NCBI GenBank assembly: GCA_023257655.1
Contig: JALRBQ010000092.1
Coordinates: 27,289 to 91,288, forward strand
Direction of reading: 5' to 3'
Length of the DNA: 64,000 nt
Source: Pseudomonadales bacterium
Lineage (GTDB): Bacteria; Pseudomonadota; Gammaproteobacteria; Pseudomonadales; Pseudohongiellaceae
Both the position numbers and the translations under genes were made by a program. Shown piece after piece: positions 17,734 to 26,460 of the stretch. The number at the start of each line of letters is the position of its first letter. Position 1 is the stretch's first letter. The notes beneath the pieces were generated by a model. That model was not told where the DNA came from, did no database searches, and was given only the letters and a program-made list of their open reading frames with translations.

Positions 17734-18055
17734 ATTACTACTGGCTGAATTTATATCGTCTCGATGTAATTCGACCGGGTGTAGATCGACCAGCTGTGAA
17801 GCAGCAGTCGCGCAGCATCATTGCAGGTCGCAGTCGCTTCCCGCGCGTCTCCCCATAGATAAACTGTTAAAGCCAGTCATCTGGCAGGTAGCCCGTTCGA
17901 CCCGAGGCTGGTGCGATATCCCAAAGAAAATACCCTGGCCAGGGCATTCGCTATCGTGCCAGGCGCAGGCCCAGCTAAGCACGTGATCATTTACATCTTT
18001 CAAGTATTTGCGCTAGATTGTGATGCATCTGAAGTCGCCCTCAGAGTCGACCCAC
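17734..18055. other. Intergenic region upstream of the GST-like gene
   Basis: About 320 bases with no coding frame I can support. It holds the palindrome CCTGGCCAGG near 17934-17943 and, at its right end, a sigma-70-like promoter listed separately. No T-run terminator is visible after the GDT1 gene. Confidence 0.4.
17990..18019 (+). promoter_or_regulatory. Sigma-70-type promoter for the GST-like gene
   Basis: TTTACA (17990-17995) and TAGATT (18014-18019) are 18 bases apart. A start near 18026 would exclude the upstream GTG at 18020 and supports the ATG at 18056 as the true start. Confidence 0.5.
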
Positions 18056-18808
18056 ATGCCGACCGTAACAATCAGAGTCATTGGATCCTATCTGTCACCT
18101 TACGTGCGCAAGGTGCTCGCCTGTCTCGAAATCAAAGGCATCGCCTATGAGATCGATCCTATTGTGCCATTCTTTGGTAACGATGAATTTGCCAGACTCA
18201 GCCCTCTACGACGCATACCCGTTCTGATCGATGGCGGAACCGCGCTGTCGGACTCCACGGTAATCTGTGAATACCTGAATGAAAAATACCCGCAGATTTC
18301 CCTGCTTCCCGAGAGTCCGGAAGCGCGTTCACGGGCACGTTGGTTCGAGGAATACGCCGATTCCCGACTGGGTGAGGTGTTTGTCTGGCACTTCTTCAAT
18401 CAACTGGTTATCAAGAAATTTGTCTGGGGCGCCGCGCCCGACCACACTGTACTCGAGAAAGCCCAGCGCGAGGAAATCCCCCAGATTCTCGATTATCTGG
18501 AGGGCGTCTTGCCCGAAGTCGGCTTTCTGTTCGCGTCACTCTCAATCGCCGACATCGCACTCGCCTCATTTTTCCGCAACGCGGCCTTCGTTCGGTTCGA
18601 GGTTGATGCCACACGTTGGCCGCGTACTGCCGGCTACGTGTCGAGGGTGTTGGCAACCGATGGCTTCATGCGAATACGTCAGTACGAAGAACTCTGCATT
18701 CGTACAGCGCTGCCTGAACATCGTTCCGCTCTGCTGGCCGCCGGGGCACCCATTGCAGGGACCACACTGGGAACGGACACACCCCGTCCCGGATTCTTTA
18801 CTGTGTAA
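18056..18808 (+). CDS. Glutathione S-transferase family protein
   Basis: 250 residues from the ATG at 18056; an upstream GTG at 18020 is rejected because of the promoter position. The N-terminal thioredoxin-like domain begins IRVIGSYLSPYVRKVLACLE and contains RRIPVLIDGGTALSDSTVICEYL (about 49-71), the cis-proline and glutathione-binding Ser region. The C-terminal helical domain follows (about 90-210), with SIADIALASFFRNA as the conserved Asp-containing N-capping segment. The substrate is unknown. The tail of about 30 residues after the helical domain (RPGFFTV at the end) is unusual. Confidence 0.85.
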   Translation: MPTVTIRVIGSYLSPYVRKVLACLEIKGIAYEIDPIVPFFGNDEFARLSPLRRIPVLIDGGTALSDSTVICEYLNEKYPQISLLPESPEARSRARWFEEYADSRLGEVFVWHFFNQLVIKKFVWGAAPDHTVLEKAQREEIPQILDYLEGVLPEVGFLFASLSIADIALASFFRNAAFVRFEVDATRWPRTAGYVSRVLATDGFMRIRQYEELCIRTALPEHRSALLAAGAPIAGTTLGTDTPRPGFFTV

Positions 18809-18895
18809 ATAATGTTCGCAGTGTCGCGATAGACACTTTCTGCCCAGCGTGCTCTCGAGGAAACCATGACAGCATCCGTTAATGTACGATTTTCT

Positions 18896-18912
18896 GGCGC
18901 CCTACCGGCGCC
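18896..18912 (+). repeat. GC-rich hairpin before the symporter gene
   Basis: GGCGCC-CTACC-GGCGCC forms a 6-bp stem with a 5-base loop. It lies 16 bases before the TTG start of the symporter. It is not followed by a T-run, so it is a poor terminator; it could affect translation of the operon, which has no visible ribosome-binding site here. Confidence 0.4.
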
Positions 18913-18928
18913 CTGTTGAGCGTGTGCG

Positions 18929-20656
18929 TTGAGTACTGATCACCTGCTGGTCACCCTGCTGAGCTGTATCTTCTTCATGGGTCTCGTCGCCTGGTTTTCC
19001 TATCGACAGTCCCGGGGCGAAACCAGCACAGGCGAGGGTTATTTCCTCGCCGGTCGCGGGCTCGGCGCGGTATTCATTGCCGGTTCACTGTTGCTGACAA
19101 ACCTTTCGGCTGAACAGCTTATTGGTCTGAATGGCTCGGCATATGGTTATAACCTCTCCAGTATGGCCTGGGAGGTGACCGCGGCGGTTGCGACAGTGTG
19201 CATGGCGTTCGTCTTTCTGCCACGCTACCTGGCTGGCGCGTTTTCCACACTGCCCCAGTTTCTCAATGATCGTTATGACGATGGAGTCAGGCGACTGACC
19301 GTCATTCTTTTCATGCTTGGATATGGTCTGGTTACCATACCAGGTGTGTTGTACTCCGGTTCAATTGCCGTACTGCAACTTTTTGATGTCCCCAATCTGT
19401 TGGACCTCAGCTACAGCCAGAGTCTGGTTCTGACAATTATTACAATTGGTTGTATCGGTTCTGTGTATGCGATCTTCGGGGGTCTCAAGGCGGTCGCCGT
19501 CTCCGATACCATCAACGGACTGGGTTTGCTGATCGTCGGGGTTGCAGTGCCCTTGCTGGGTCTGTCACAACTCGGCGACGGCAGTATCGGTACGGGACTC
19601 AGGATCATCGGTACCACGCATACAGAAAAACTGAATGCCATCGGTGGTGATGCCGACCCTACTCCTTTCGCGACCCTGTTCACGGGCATGGTGTTGGCGA
19701 ATCTGTTCTATTGGTGTACGAACCAGTACGTGATTCAACGCACGCTCGCCGCTCGCGATCTGGCCCAGGGTCAGAAAGGCGTATTGCTCTCGGGATTCTT
19801 CAAGGTGCTTGTCCCCTTCCTGATGATGATACCGGGCATCATCGCCTACCATCTCTACGGTCCAGGTCTGGCAAGCATTGATCTCGCCTACCCGCGACTG
19901 ATACGCGATGTGCTCCCTGTTTATGCCACCGGCTTCTTCCTGGCTGTATTGCTGGGCGCGGTATTCAGTTCCTTCAACTCACTGATCAACAGCGCGGCCA
20001 CCCTGTTTTGTCTCGATGTATACCAGCCGCTTTTACGGCGAACGGTGAGTGACGCACACATGGTACGCGTGGCAAAGTTTGCCAGTGTCGCCATCGCATT
20101 ATTCTCCTTTGTCGTCGCCCCTCTGCTGCAGTTTGCGCCCGAGGGCTTGTGGCAAATCATTCGCATCTTTACCGGTTTCTATAATATTCCGGTCATTGCG
20201 ATCGTGTTGATCGGTCTGTTCACGCACCACGTACCTGCTCTGGGTGCAAAGATCGCAGTTGGCTTTCATGTAATTGCCTACGGTCTGTTACAGTTCGGTT
20301 TGCGGGAATTCATCGACATTCACTTTTTGCATCTGTACGCTATTCTGTTCGTAATCGAGGTGGGGATTATGCTGGTTGTTGGCAGAATTCGACCTCGACA
20401 GGAAGCCTGGAGCTACCATCGAAAAGAAAAAGTAGACCTGACCCCGTGGAAACATGCGGCCCCTTGTGCAGTCAGCCTCCTGTCCTGCGTAGTCGCGGTC
20501 TACCTGCTATTCTCACCGGTGGGGCTGGTCGGCGGATTAAGCAAGGCTTTCTGGCCGCTCATTGGTCTGCTCATTACCGGTAATGTGCTGGGCTGGCTCT
20601 GGTCAGCGCGGCAACCGGGAGTCAATTCACCAGTGCAGGGAAACCCCGGAGAGTAA
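18929..20656 (+). CDS. Sodium:solute symporter (SLC5/SSS family)
   Basis: A 575-residue inner-membrane transporter with about 13-14 helices. Family features are the N-terminal YFLAGRGLGAVFIAGSLLLTNLSAEQLIGLNGSAY (about 39-73) and GAVFSSFNSLINSAATLFCLDVY (about 346-368), corresponding to SGLT-like sugar/polyol transporters. The start must be TTG at 18929, because an in-frame stop lies 10 bases upstream. It heads a four-gene run; the next gene starts 4 bases after its stop. The oxidoreductase neighbours suggest that the substrate is a sugar, polyol or sugar acid. Confidence 0.92.
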   Translation: MSTDHLLVTLLSCIFFMGLVAWFSYRQSRGETSTGEGYFLAGRGLGAVFIAGSLLLTNLSAEQLIGLNGSAYGYNLSSMAWEVTAAVATVCMAFVFLPRYLAGAFSTLPQFLNDRYDDGVRRLTVILFMLGYGLVTIPGVLYSGSIAVLQLFDVPNLLDLSYSQSLVLTIITIGCIGSVYAIFGGLKAVAVSDTINGLGLLIVGVAVPLLGLSQLGDGSIGTGLRIIGTTHTEKLNAIGGDADPTPFATLFTGMVLANLFYWCTNQYVIQRTLAARDLAQGQKGVLLSGFFKVLVPFLMMIPGIIAYHLYGPGLASIDLAYPRLIRDVLPVYATGFFLAVLLGAVFSSFNSLINSAATLFCLDVYQPLLRRTVSDAHMVRVAKFASVAIALFSFVVAPLLQFAPEGLWQIIRIFTGFYNIPVIAIVLIGLFTHHVPALGAKIAVGFHVIAYGLLQFGLREFIDIHFLHLYAILFVIEVGIMLVVGRIRPRQEAWSYHRKEKVDLTPWKHAAPCAVSLLSCVVAVYLLFSPVGLVGGLSKAFWPLIGLLITGNVLGWLWSARQPGVNSPVQGNPGE

Positions 20657-20659
20657 GGC

Positions 20660-21877
20660 ATGTCAGCCGTTCCTTTTTATTCTGAATCTGCGGCCGCCCG
20701 ACGGGCTCGGGTCGAGGCCATGGCACTGCCCGGACCGAACCCGCAGTTCGGGCTCGCCATCATCGGCGCTGGCATGATCGGGCGTGAACACCTGCGCGTC
20801 GCGACGCTGCTAGGCCGGGCCCGGGTCATCGGTTTGTATGACACCGAGCCGACCAGTGTTCAGCGCAGTCTCGCTGACTTTGCCACCTATGCTCCGACTA
20901 GCCTCGCTCCGCCGCGCGTCTATGCCAGTCTCGAGGAGATCTGTGCTGACCCTGCAGTGGACGGCATTTTCGTCTGTACTCCGAATTTCACGCATCACGA
21001 TCTTGCAGTTCAACTGCTTCCCTGCGGCAAGCCCCTGTTTGTCGAGAAACCCATGGCAACCACGCTGGCAGACGCCGCCCATCTGCTGGAGCTCGCCGCC
21101 AGTAACACCGGCTTCCTGCAGCTAGGCATGCAGTACCGCTTCAAGGCTCAGTATGTCGAGGCTTTTAAGGCTGCGCGCGAAGGTGCACTCGGCAACATCA
21201 AGACCATCAGCATGAGCGAGTACCGCCCTCCGTTCCTTGACAAGGTCGGTCAGTGGAACAAGTTTAATCGCTTCTCAGGCGGCACATTGGTGGAAAAATG
21301 TTGCCATTATTTCGACCTGATCAATCTCATGGCACAATCCGAACCCCATCGTGTCTATGCCACTGGTGGCCAGGCGGTCAATTTTCGGGATTTCGAGCAG
21401 GATGGCGAACGTTCCGACATCGATGACCACGCCTTCGTCATCATCGACTACGCCAACGGCGTACGAGCCAGCTTTACACTGAACATGTTTGCCCAGGAGC
21501 TCTACGAGGAAATGATCGTTACTGGCGAACACGGCAGGCTGCTTGCCACCGAGCACTCCACCTTCAAGCGCGAGGAGGCCTCACGTGCGACGATCCAGGT
21601 GGAGGTAACCGGACACCCCTATTACCAACCCTCTGTGGTGACCTACCCTGCTGTGATTGAGCGCAGCGGTCATCACGGTGCCACATTCTTTGAACACGAG
21701 GCGTTTATCGACCGACTTGAAGGCAAGGCAACAGACGCGGCGACACCCTTGCAGGGATTATGGGCTATCATCGTCGCCAGCGCCGCCCAGGCATCCATCG
21801 CCGGTGGCGAACCCGTCTCCATTCCGGATTTTTTGATCGCTAACAGGCTGCATCGCGCCACCAAGGAAACCGCATGA
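20660..21877 (+). CDS. Gfo/Idh/MocA family oxidoreductase
   Basis: 405 residues. The Rossmann motif is GAGMIG (about 36-41), and the NAD(P) and substrate signature EKP is about residues 129-131 (KPLFVEKPMATTLADA). GGTLVEKCCHYFDLINLMA (about 215-233) holds the catalytic-type histidine of the C-terminal domain. Members oxidise inositols, sugars and derivatives. GGAGAGTAAGGC lies just before the ATG. It overlaps the next gene by 4 bases (ATGA), so translation is coupled to the aldo-keto reductase. The N-terminal 30 residues are an extension relative to short members. Confidence 0.92.
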   Translation: MSAVPFYSESAAARRARVEAMALPGPNPQFGLAIIGAGMIGREHLRVATLLGRARVIGLYDTEPTSVQRSLADFATYAPTSLAPPRVYASLEEICADPAVDGIFVCTPNFTHHDLAVQLLPCGKPLFVEKPMATTLADAAHLLELAASNTGFLQLGMQYRFKAQYVEAFKAAREGALGNIKTISMSEYRPPFLDKVGQWNKFNRFSGGTLVEKCCHYFDLINLMAQSEPHRVYATGGQAVNFRDFEQDGERSDIDDHAFVIIDYANGVRASFTLNMFAQELYEEMIVTGEHGRLLATEHSTFKREEASRATIQVEVTGHPYYQPSVVTYPAVIERSGHHGATFFEHEAFIDRLEGKATDAATPLQGLWAIIVASAAQASIAGGEPVSIPDFLIANRLHRATKETA

Positions 21878-22857
21878 CACAGCAAACCTCACTTCCGCTC
21901 GCAGCCGGGCAACTGCCGACAGTCGGGCTGGGTCTCTGGAAGATCGATCGGGCACAGACGGCGGCTACCGTCGTCGACGCCATCGCCACTGGCTATCGCC
22001 ATCTGGACAGCGCTGCCGATTATGGCAATGAGGCAGAAGCGGGTGCCGGCATTCGTCAGGCCCTGGAACGGGGACTCTGTCGCCGCGAGGAGTTGTGGGT
22101 TACCTCGAAGCTGTGGAATACCTTTCACCGTCCTGAACATGTCCGTGCCGCCTGTGAAAAATCCCTGGCTGATCTGGGTCTGGACTATCTTGATCTGTAT
22201 CTGATCCATTTTCCCATCGCACTGAAGTACGTGGATTTTGCCACGCGCTACCCGCCGGAATGGTTCCATGATCCGGATGCGGACCACCCCGCGATGCAGA
22301 TCGATCCGGTACCGTTGCACGTAACCTGGGCAGCAATGGAAACGCTTGTCGATGCCGATCTCGTGCGTAACATCGGCGTCTGCAATTACAGCAGTGCACT
22401 CTTGCATGACCTTATGGCCTACAGCCGCATCAAGCCGTCGATGTTGCAGATCGAGTCGCATCCCTATCTCACCCAGGAACGTCTGCTACGACTGGCCGCG
22501 AATTACAACTTGCCCGTAACGGCTTTCTCTCCTCTGGGCGCCTTGTCTTATGTGCCATTGAATATGGCAGAAACGAGTGAATCCGTGCTCGAACAAAACG
22601 TTGTCAAACAGGCGGCTGTCCGCACCGGACGCACACCGGCTCAGGTGGTTTTGCGCTGGGGCATTCAACGCGGCACCGCGATTATTCCGAAGACCAGCAA
22701 GCCCGAGCGTCTACGCGAGAATCTTGCACTATTCGATTTCTCACTGACCGAGGCGGAGATGCAGGCGATCTCGGCACTGAACAGCAATCGTCGATACAAT
22801 GACCCGGCCGTGTTCTGCGAGCTTGCCTTCAACACGTTCTATCCTATCTACGACTGA
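21874..22857 (+). CDS. Aldo/keto reductase, xylose-reductase-like
   Basis: 327 residues. The catalytic tetrad is Asp45 and Tyr50 (HLDSAADYGNE), Lys79 (VTSKLW) and His112 (LIHFPIALKYV). The stretch IHFPIALKYV followed by RYPPEWF resembles xylose reductases of the AKR2 type, and IPKTSKPERLREN (about 269-281) is the NAD(P)H 2'-phosphate/adenine-binding segment. The likely reaction is reversible reduction of a sugar or uronate aldehyde. It starts by ATGA overlap with the Gfo/Idh gene and is followed 11 bases later by a TauD-like dioxygenase. Confidence 0.92.
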   Translation: MTQQTSLPLAAGQLPTVGLGLWKIDRAQTAATVVDAIATGYRHLDSAADYGNEAEAGAGIRQALERGLCRREELWVTSKLWNTFHRPEHVRAACEKSLADLGLDYLDLYLIHFPIALKYVDFATRYPPEWFHDPDADHPAMQIDPVPLHVTWAAMETLVDADLVRNIGVCNYSSALLHDLMAYSRIKPSMLQIESHPYLTQERLLRLAANYNLPVTAFSPLGALSYVPLNMAETSESVLEQNVVKQAAVRTGRTPAQVVLRWGIQRGTAIIPKTSKPERLRENLALFDFSLTEAEMQAISALNSNRRYNDPAVFCELAFNTFYPIYD

Positions 22858-22868
22858 TACTGGTAACC

Positions 22869-23846
22869 ATGACGCACACCGATTTTCGACAGGTAGCACT
22901 CGCCTCGCAGAAACAGTTCGATACCGTGTTCCCGGTGGTGCTGGAGCCCGGCTCTGCAACTCCGGATCTCGCCAGCACCGTCGAGCGGATTCGCCACAAC
23001 CGTGAGTATTTACTGGATTTGCTGGGAATCCATGGCGCGGTCCTGCTCCGCAATTTCCCGATCAGCTCCGATAAAGATTTCGATGCGGTCGTTAAAGCTT
23101 TTGAGTTGGCGAATTTTACGTATGCCGAGTCGCTATCAAACGCGGTGCGCAAGAACCGAACTGAGCGGGTGTTTACGGCGAATGAGGCCCCACCTGAAGT
23201 CGAGATTTTTCTGCATCACGAGATGGCGCAGACACCAATCTACCCATCCCGATTGTTGTTCTTTTGTGAGCAAGCCGCCGATTCCGGCGGCGCGACTCCG
23301 CTTTGCCGATCCGATGTGCTGCTGTCACGACTGGATGCCGCGCTGCCCGAATTTACCGCGGCCTGTCGTCGGTTAGGTGCCCGGTACACAAATGTGATGC
23401 CGGCCGCTGCGGACATTGCCTCAGGCCAGGGTCGCAGTTGGCAAGACACCCTCAGTGTGGAGACTGCCGCAGATGCCGAAGCCAGGCTACGTGCACTCGG
23501 GTACAGCTTTGAATGGCTGCGCGACGGCAGTCTGCGTGTGACCACTGCCACCCTGCCCGTGGTTCGCACACTCGCCGATGGTCGCGAGGTATTTTTCAAT
23601 CAATTGATCGCTGCCTTCTGCGGCTGGCAGGATGCCCGCAACGTGGCCCGTAAATCCATCACCTTTGGCGATGGCTCAGAGATACCAGTGGCAGCTATGG
23701 AACAGGTAGTGCGCCTCAGTCAGGAGCTGGTCTTCGACACTCCCTGGCAAACGGGTGACGTGGCACTGGTAGACAATTTCCTGGTCATGCACGGGCGACG
23801 TCCATTTCAGGGTACGCGCCGAGTACTCGCCTCACTGGCGAAGTAA
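22869..23846 (+). CDS. TauD/TfdA-like Fe(II)/2-oxoglutarate dioxygenase
   Basis: 325 residues. The iron-binding facial triad is His116-x-Glu118 (FLHHEMAQTP) and the distal His308 (VMHGRRPFQG), with the 2-oxoglutarate-binding Arg at 317/318. This pattern belongs to TauD/TfdA hydroxylases, which oxidise substrates as different as taurine, clavaminate precursors and syringolides. It is the last gene of the symporter operon, 11 bases after the aldo-keto reductase. Its real substrate is unknown; context suggests a modified sugar or small metabolite. Confidence 0.88.
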   Translation: MTHTDFRQVALASQKQFDTVFPVVLEPGSATPDLASTVERIRHNREYLLDLLGIHGAVLLRNFPISSDKDFDAVVKAFELANFTYAESLSNAVRKNRTERVFTANEAPPEVEIFLHHEMAQTPIYPSRLLFFCEQAADSGGATPLCRSDVLLSRLDAALPEFTAACRRLGARYTNVMPAAADIASGQGRSWQDTLSVETAADAEARLRALGYSFEWLRDGSLRVTTATLPVVRTLADGREVFFNQLIAAFCGWQDARNVARKSITFGDGSEIPVAAMEQVVRLSQELVFDTPWQTGDVALVDNFLVMHGRRPFQGTRRVLASLAK

Positions 23847-24050
23847 TCCGCTTCCGCCGACCTGCCCTTCCCAATCATCGGCCATGGCACAGCACCTGCC
23901 AGGCTTTCTGGTATTGCAGGGAGTCTATGGGTCGACCCCTGAACTACCTGAACTCTGGCGTGCGCGAGAGGCAACAGTGCCTGCTTTCGATTTACACGCC
24001 TGTGGGTTCATCTCCTGAGCTTATCTCGCCACTCACCCGAGCTTAAGGGC

Positions 24051-24071
24051 TTGAGCTGGCTCAATTTTTTT
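24051..24071 (+). terminator. Rho-independent terminator after the symporter operon
   Basis: TTGAG-CTGG-CTCAA forms a 5-bp stem with a 4-base loop directly followed by seven Ts (24065-24071). The stem is short but the U-tract is strong. Confidence 0.7.
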
Positions 24072-24098
24072 GTCTGCGCAAGAATAAACTGATATAAG
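24070..24098 (+). promoter_or_regulatory. Sigma-70-type promoter for the histidine kinase / response regulator pair
   Basis: TTGTCT (24070-24075) and TATAAG (24093-24098) are separated by exactly 17 bases, immediately after the upstream terminator. The leader to the ATG at 24207 would be about 100 bases. Confidence 0.5.
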
Positions 24099-24206
24099 TT
24101 CAAACTGACCGGCCCCTCCCAGCATAAACTAGCCGTACCTCGGAGTGACCTGATCTGCACCAGCCAGCTTCTATCAGGCCGGGGTGCATTTGGTGACCAG
24201 AAGGTT

Positions 24207-26007
24207 ATGGAAAATTATAAAAAGTTCTTCGATCTCTCCCTCGACATCATGTGCATAGCCACCCCTGACGGAAGATTGGAAAGAGTCAATGGCGTCTTCA
24301 CCGAATGTCTTGGATACCCGCACGACGACTTGTTGTCGATGCGATACTTCGACCTGATTCACCCCGATGATTTAAAGGCAAGCGAGAGGGAACTTACCGA
24401 TCTTGGGTCCGGGCATTTGACCAAGAACTTCGAAAACCGATGTCGGCACGCCGATCGCAGCTACCGGATCATTTCATGGTCGGCTTCCGCTGATTCAGAA
24501 AGCAATCTCATCTTTGCCATGGGTCGCGAGATAACCAATCAGGTTGTTGAACAGGATCGGCTTGGTCAGATCGAAACCGCCCTGATTGCCGACAAGATAA
24601 TCTCCGAAACTGACAGGAGGGGTGACATCATTTTCCTTAATGACGAATCTTGCAGGCTTAGCGGCTATAGCAGAGAAGAACTGCTAGGAAAGAATCATCG
24701 TCTGCTTAACTCTGCCTATCATCCAAAACAATTTTTTGATGATCTCTGGCAAAAAGTTTCCGCGGGAGAAGTATGGTCTGGTCTGATACGAAACCAGAAA
24801 AAGAATGGAGATTATTTCTATCTACAGACCCTGATTATCCCGATGTTCGACATGATGGGTACGATTTCTTCCTACCTAAGCGTTTGCCAGGATCAGACCA
24901 ACAGTGTGATGCATGAGGGTGCATTCACCCGGACACTTGAGATTCTGAATGAAACGAGTGCTATAGCCAAAGTAGGTGGTTGGGAACTGGATGTGGCAAG
25001 CGGCGAACTCACCTGGACTGACGAGACATTCAAGATTCTCGAAGTTGAAAAACAGCATGGCCAGAAGCCAATGCTGCCCGAAGGATTACAGTTGTTTATC
25101 CCTGAGCACATTCCTCTCGTTGAAGAAGCCGTCAATCGTGCGATGACTACGGGGGAGCCCTATGCGCTGGAGGTTCAGGCAAGGACTGCCAAAGGCAATG
25201 TCTTGTGGGTCTATACCAACGGGAAGGCAAACTACGCTGACGGGAAGATCGTGTCATTATCCGGCACGATTCAGGACATTCAGGCGCGAAAAACCGCAGA
25301 AATCAAATACGAGGAAGAACGTCAGAAGAGCCTGCATGCAGCAAAAAATGGTATCTCTCGGAGAGCTTGCAGCAAGCATGGCGCATGATATCAATAACCC
25401 TCTTGGGGTGATTCTTGGCTATGCAGATCTGCTTATCCAGACCAATGCTGTTGCACCTTCACATGTGAAGAAGGTCGAGTCGATAAAGAAAGCAAGTGCT
25501 CGCATTCAGCACATCGTGCAAAGCCTGCGGAAGTACTCCAGGACAGACTCCGAGAAAAAGTTTGAAAACTGTAATCTGCAGTTGGTGATTGAAGAAGCCA
25601 TTGAGTTGGCGCGTCCACGTCTGAAGAACGAGTCAGTTGAAGTGCGTTTGCAAAATTCGGTTATTGGCGAGATTTTCTGCAATCATATCGAGATTGAACA
25701 AGTGCTGTTAAACCTCATCAATAATTCAATCGATGCAGTCAGCCGACTCGATGACAAGTGGATCGCTATCGAAACCATCGCGGAACCGGATAAATATTGC
25801 GTTTCAATTACCGATTCCGGACTGGGGATTGCCAGTGAACTACAATACAGAATCTTCGAAACCTTTTTCACCACTAAGACGGCCGACAGGGGTACCGGTC
25901 TCGGCCTGTCAATTATTGTTGGGATTCTGGAAGAGCACGATGCGCAGATTGATTACCTGCTCAACAACGGCCATACCTGTTTCAAGCTAAGCTTTAACAA
26001 GGCGTAA
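24207..26007 (+). pseudogene. PAS-domain sensor histidine kinase, split by a +1 shift at an A6 run
   Basis: The 5' frame (24207-25388) encodes three PAS/PAC-like sensory domains (about residues 4-115, 125-235 and 245-375). It runs out of frame just where the kinase core begins. The core continues in the +1 frame: KMVSLGELAASMAHDINNPLG (phosphoacceptor His in MAHDINNP), NLINNSIDAV (N box), ITDSGLGIA (G1), FETFFTTK (F box) and GTGLGLSI (G2), ending at 26007. Removing one A from 25343-25348 restores a single chain of about 599 residues. There is no membrane segment, so the sensor would be cytoplasmic. An ATG at 25348 could also start a free kinase core of about 219 residues. Possibilities are real inactivation, phase variation, slippage, or a sequencing error. 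A response regulator follows 4 bases later. Confidence 0.8.
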
Positions 26008-26011
26008 TTTG

Positions 26012-26362
26012 ATGACGGAGAAATTCGAAATCTACTACCTGGACGATGAGCAAGATCTCTGTGACATCGTGGAAGAGTACGGTGAAATTGCCAACATTGC
26101 TGTTTCGACATTCACCAATCATGAGAATGCAATTGCGGCTTGTGCAGACACAGAACCGGATATCCTGTTTATTGACTATCGATTACAGGGAATCACTGGA
26201 GACAAAGTTGCACAGCGAATTTCCGATGCGGTTACCAAGGTTCTCGTTACTGTGGAGTTACAGCCCCCGACGCTGGCCGGGTTTTCGTCTGTGCTGGCGA
26301 AGCCATTCGACCTTAAAGACTTCCTTGAGATTATTACCAAATACCGCGAGGCGAAATTCTAG
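26012..26362 (+). CDS. Single-domain response regulator (CheY-like receiver)
   Basis: 116 residues from ATG 26012; a TTG three bases earlier is the alternative. It is a receiver domain only. The acidic pocket is Asp11/Asp12 (YYLDDEQD), the phosphoacceptor is Asp55 (DILFIDYRLQG), the switch Thr is residue 80 (VLVTVE), and the conserved Lys is 97 (LAKPFD). It has no output domain, so it would signal by protein contact or phosphotransfer. Its start lies 4 bases after the kinase stop, so it is the likely partner of the split kinase. Confidence 0.9.
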   Translation: MTEKFEIYYLDDEQDLCDIVEEYGEIANIAVSTFTNHENAIAACADTEPDILFIDYRLQGITGDKVAQRISDAVTKVLVTVELQPPTLAGFSSVLAKPFDLKDFLEIITKYREAKF

Positions 26363-26460
26363 AGCAACAAGCGCAATCGTAATTTTTTGAGTCTTCTACC
26401 AGCAACCGTCTCACGCCGTTTTGGATATCATGCTCCGTGTTGCGCTCGCAATTACCTTAC

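Larger units (their letters stand above)
23847..24206. other. Intergenic region between dioxygenase and histidine kinase genes
   Basis: About 360 bases. A 44-codon frame from ATG 23884 to TGA 24018 has no ribosome-binding site and no recognisable family, so I do not call it a gene. The region contains a terminator (24051-24071) overlapping by two bases a promoter for the kinase gene (24070-24098), both listed separately. Confidence 0.5.

Noticed and set aside
18896..18912. Terminator after the GST-like gene
   Set aside because: The hairpin is not followed by a T-run and lies too close to the symporter start.
23884..24018. 44-codon ORF between the dioxygenase and kinase genes
   Set aside because: No ribosome-binding site and no family resemblance.
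25343..25348. Programmed -1 frameshift at the A-rich sequence in the histidine kinase
   Set aside because: The kinase core is in the +1 frame, not -1, so the slippery A-AAA-AAT heptamer would move reading the wrong way.
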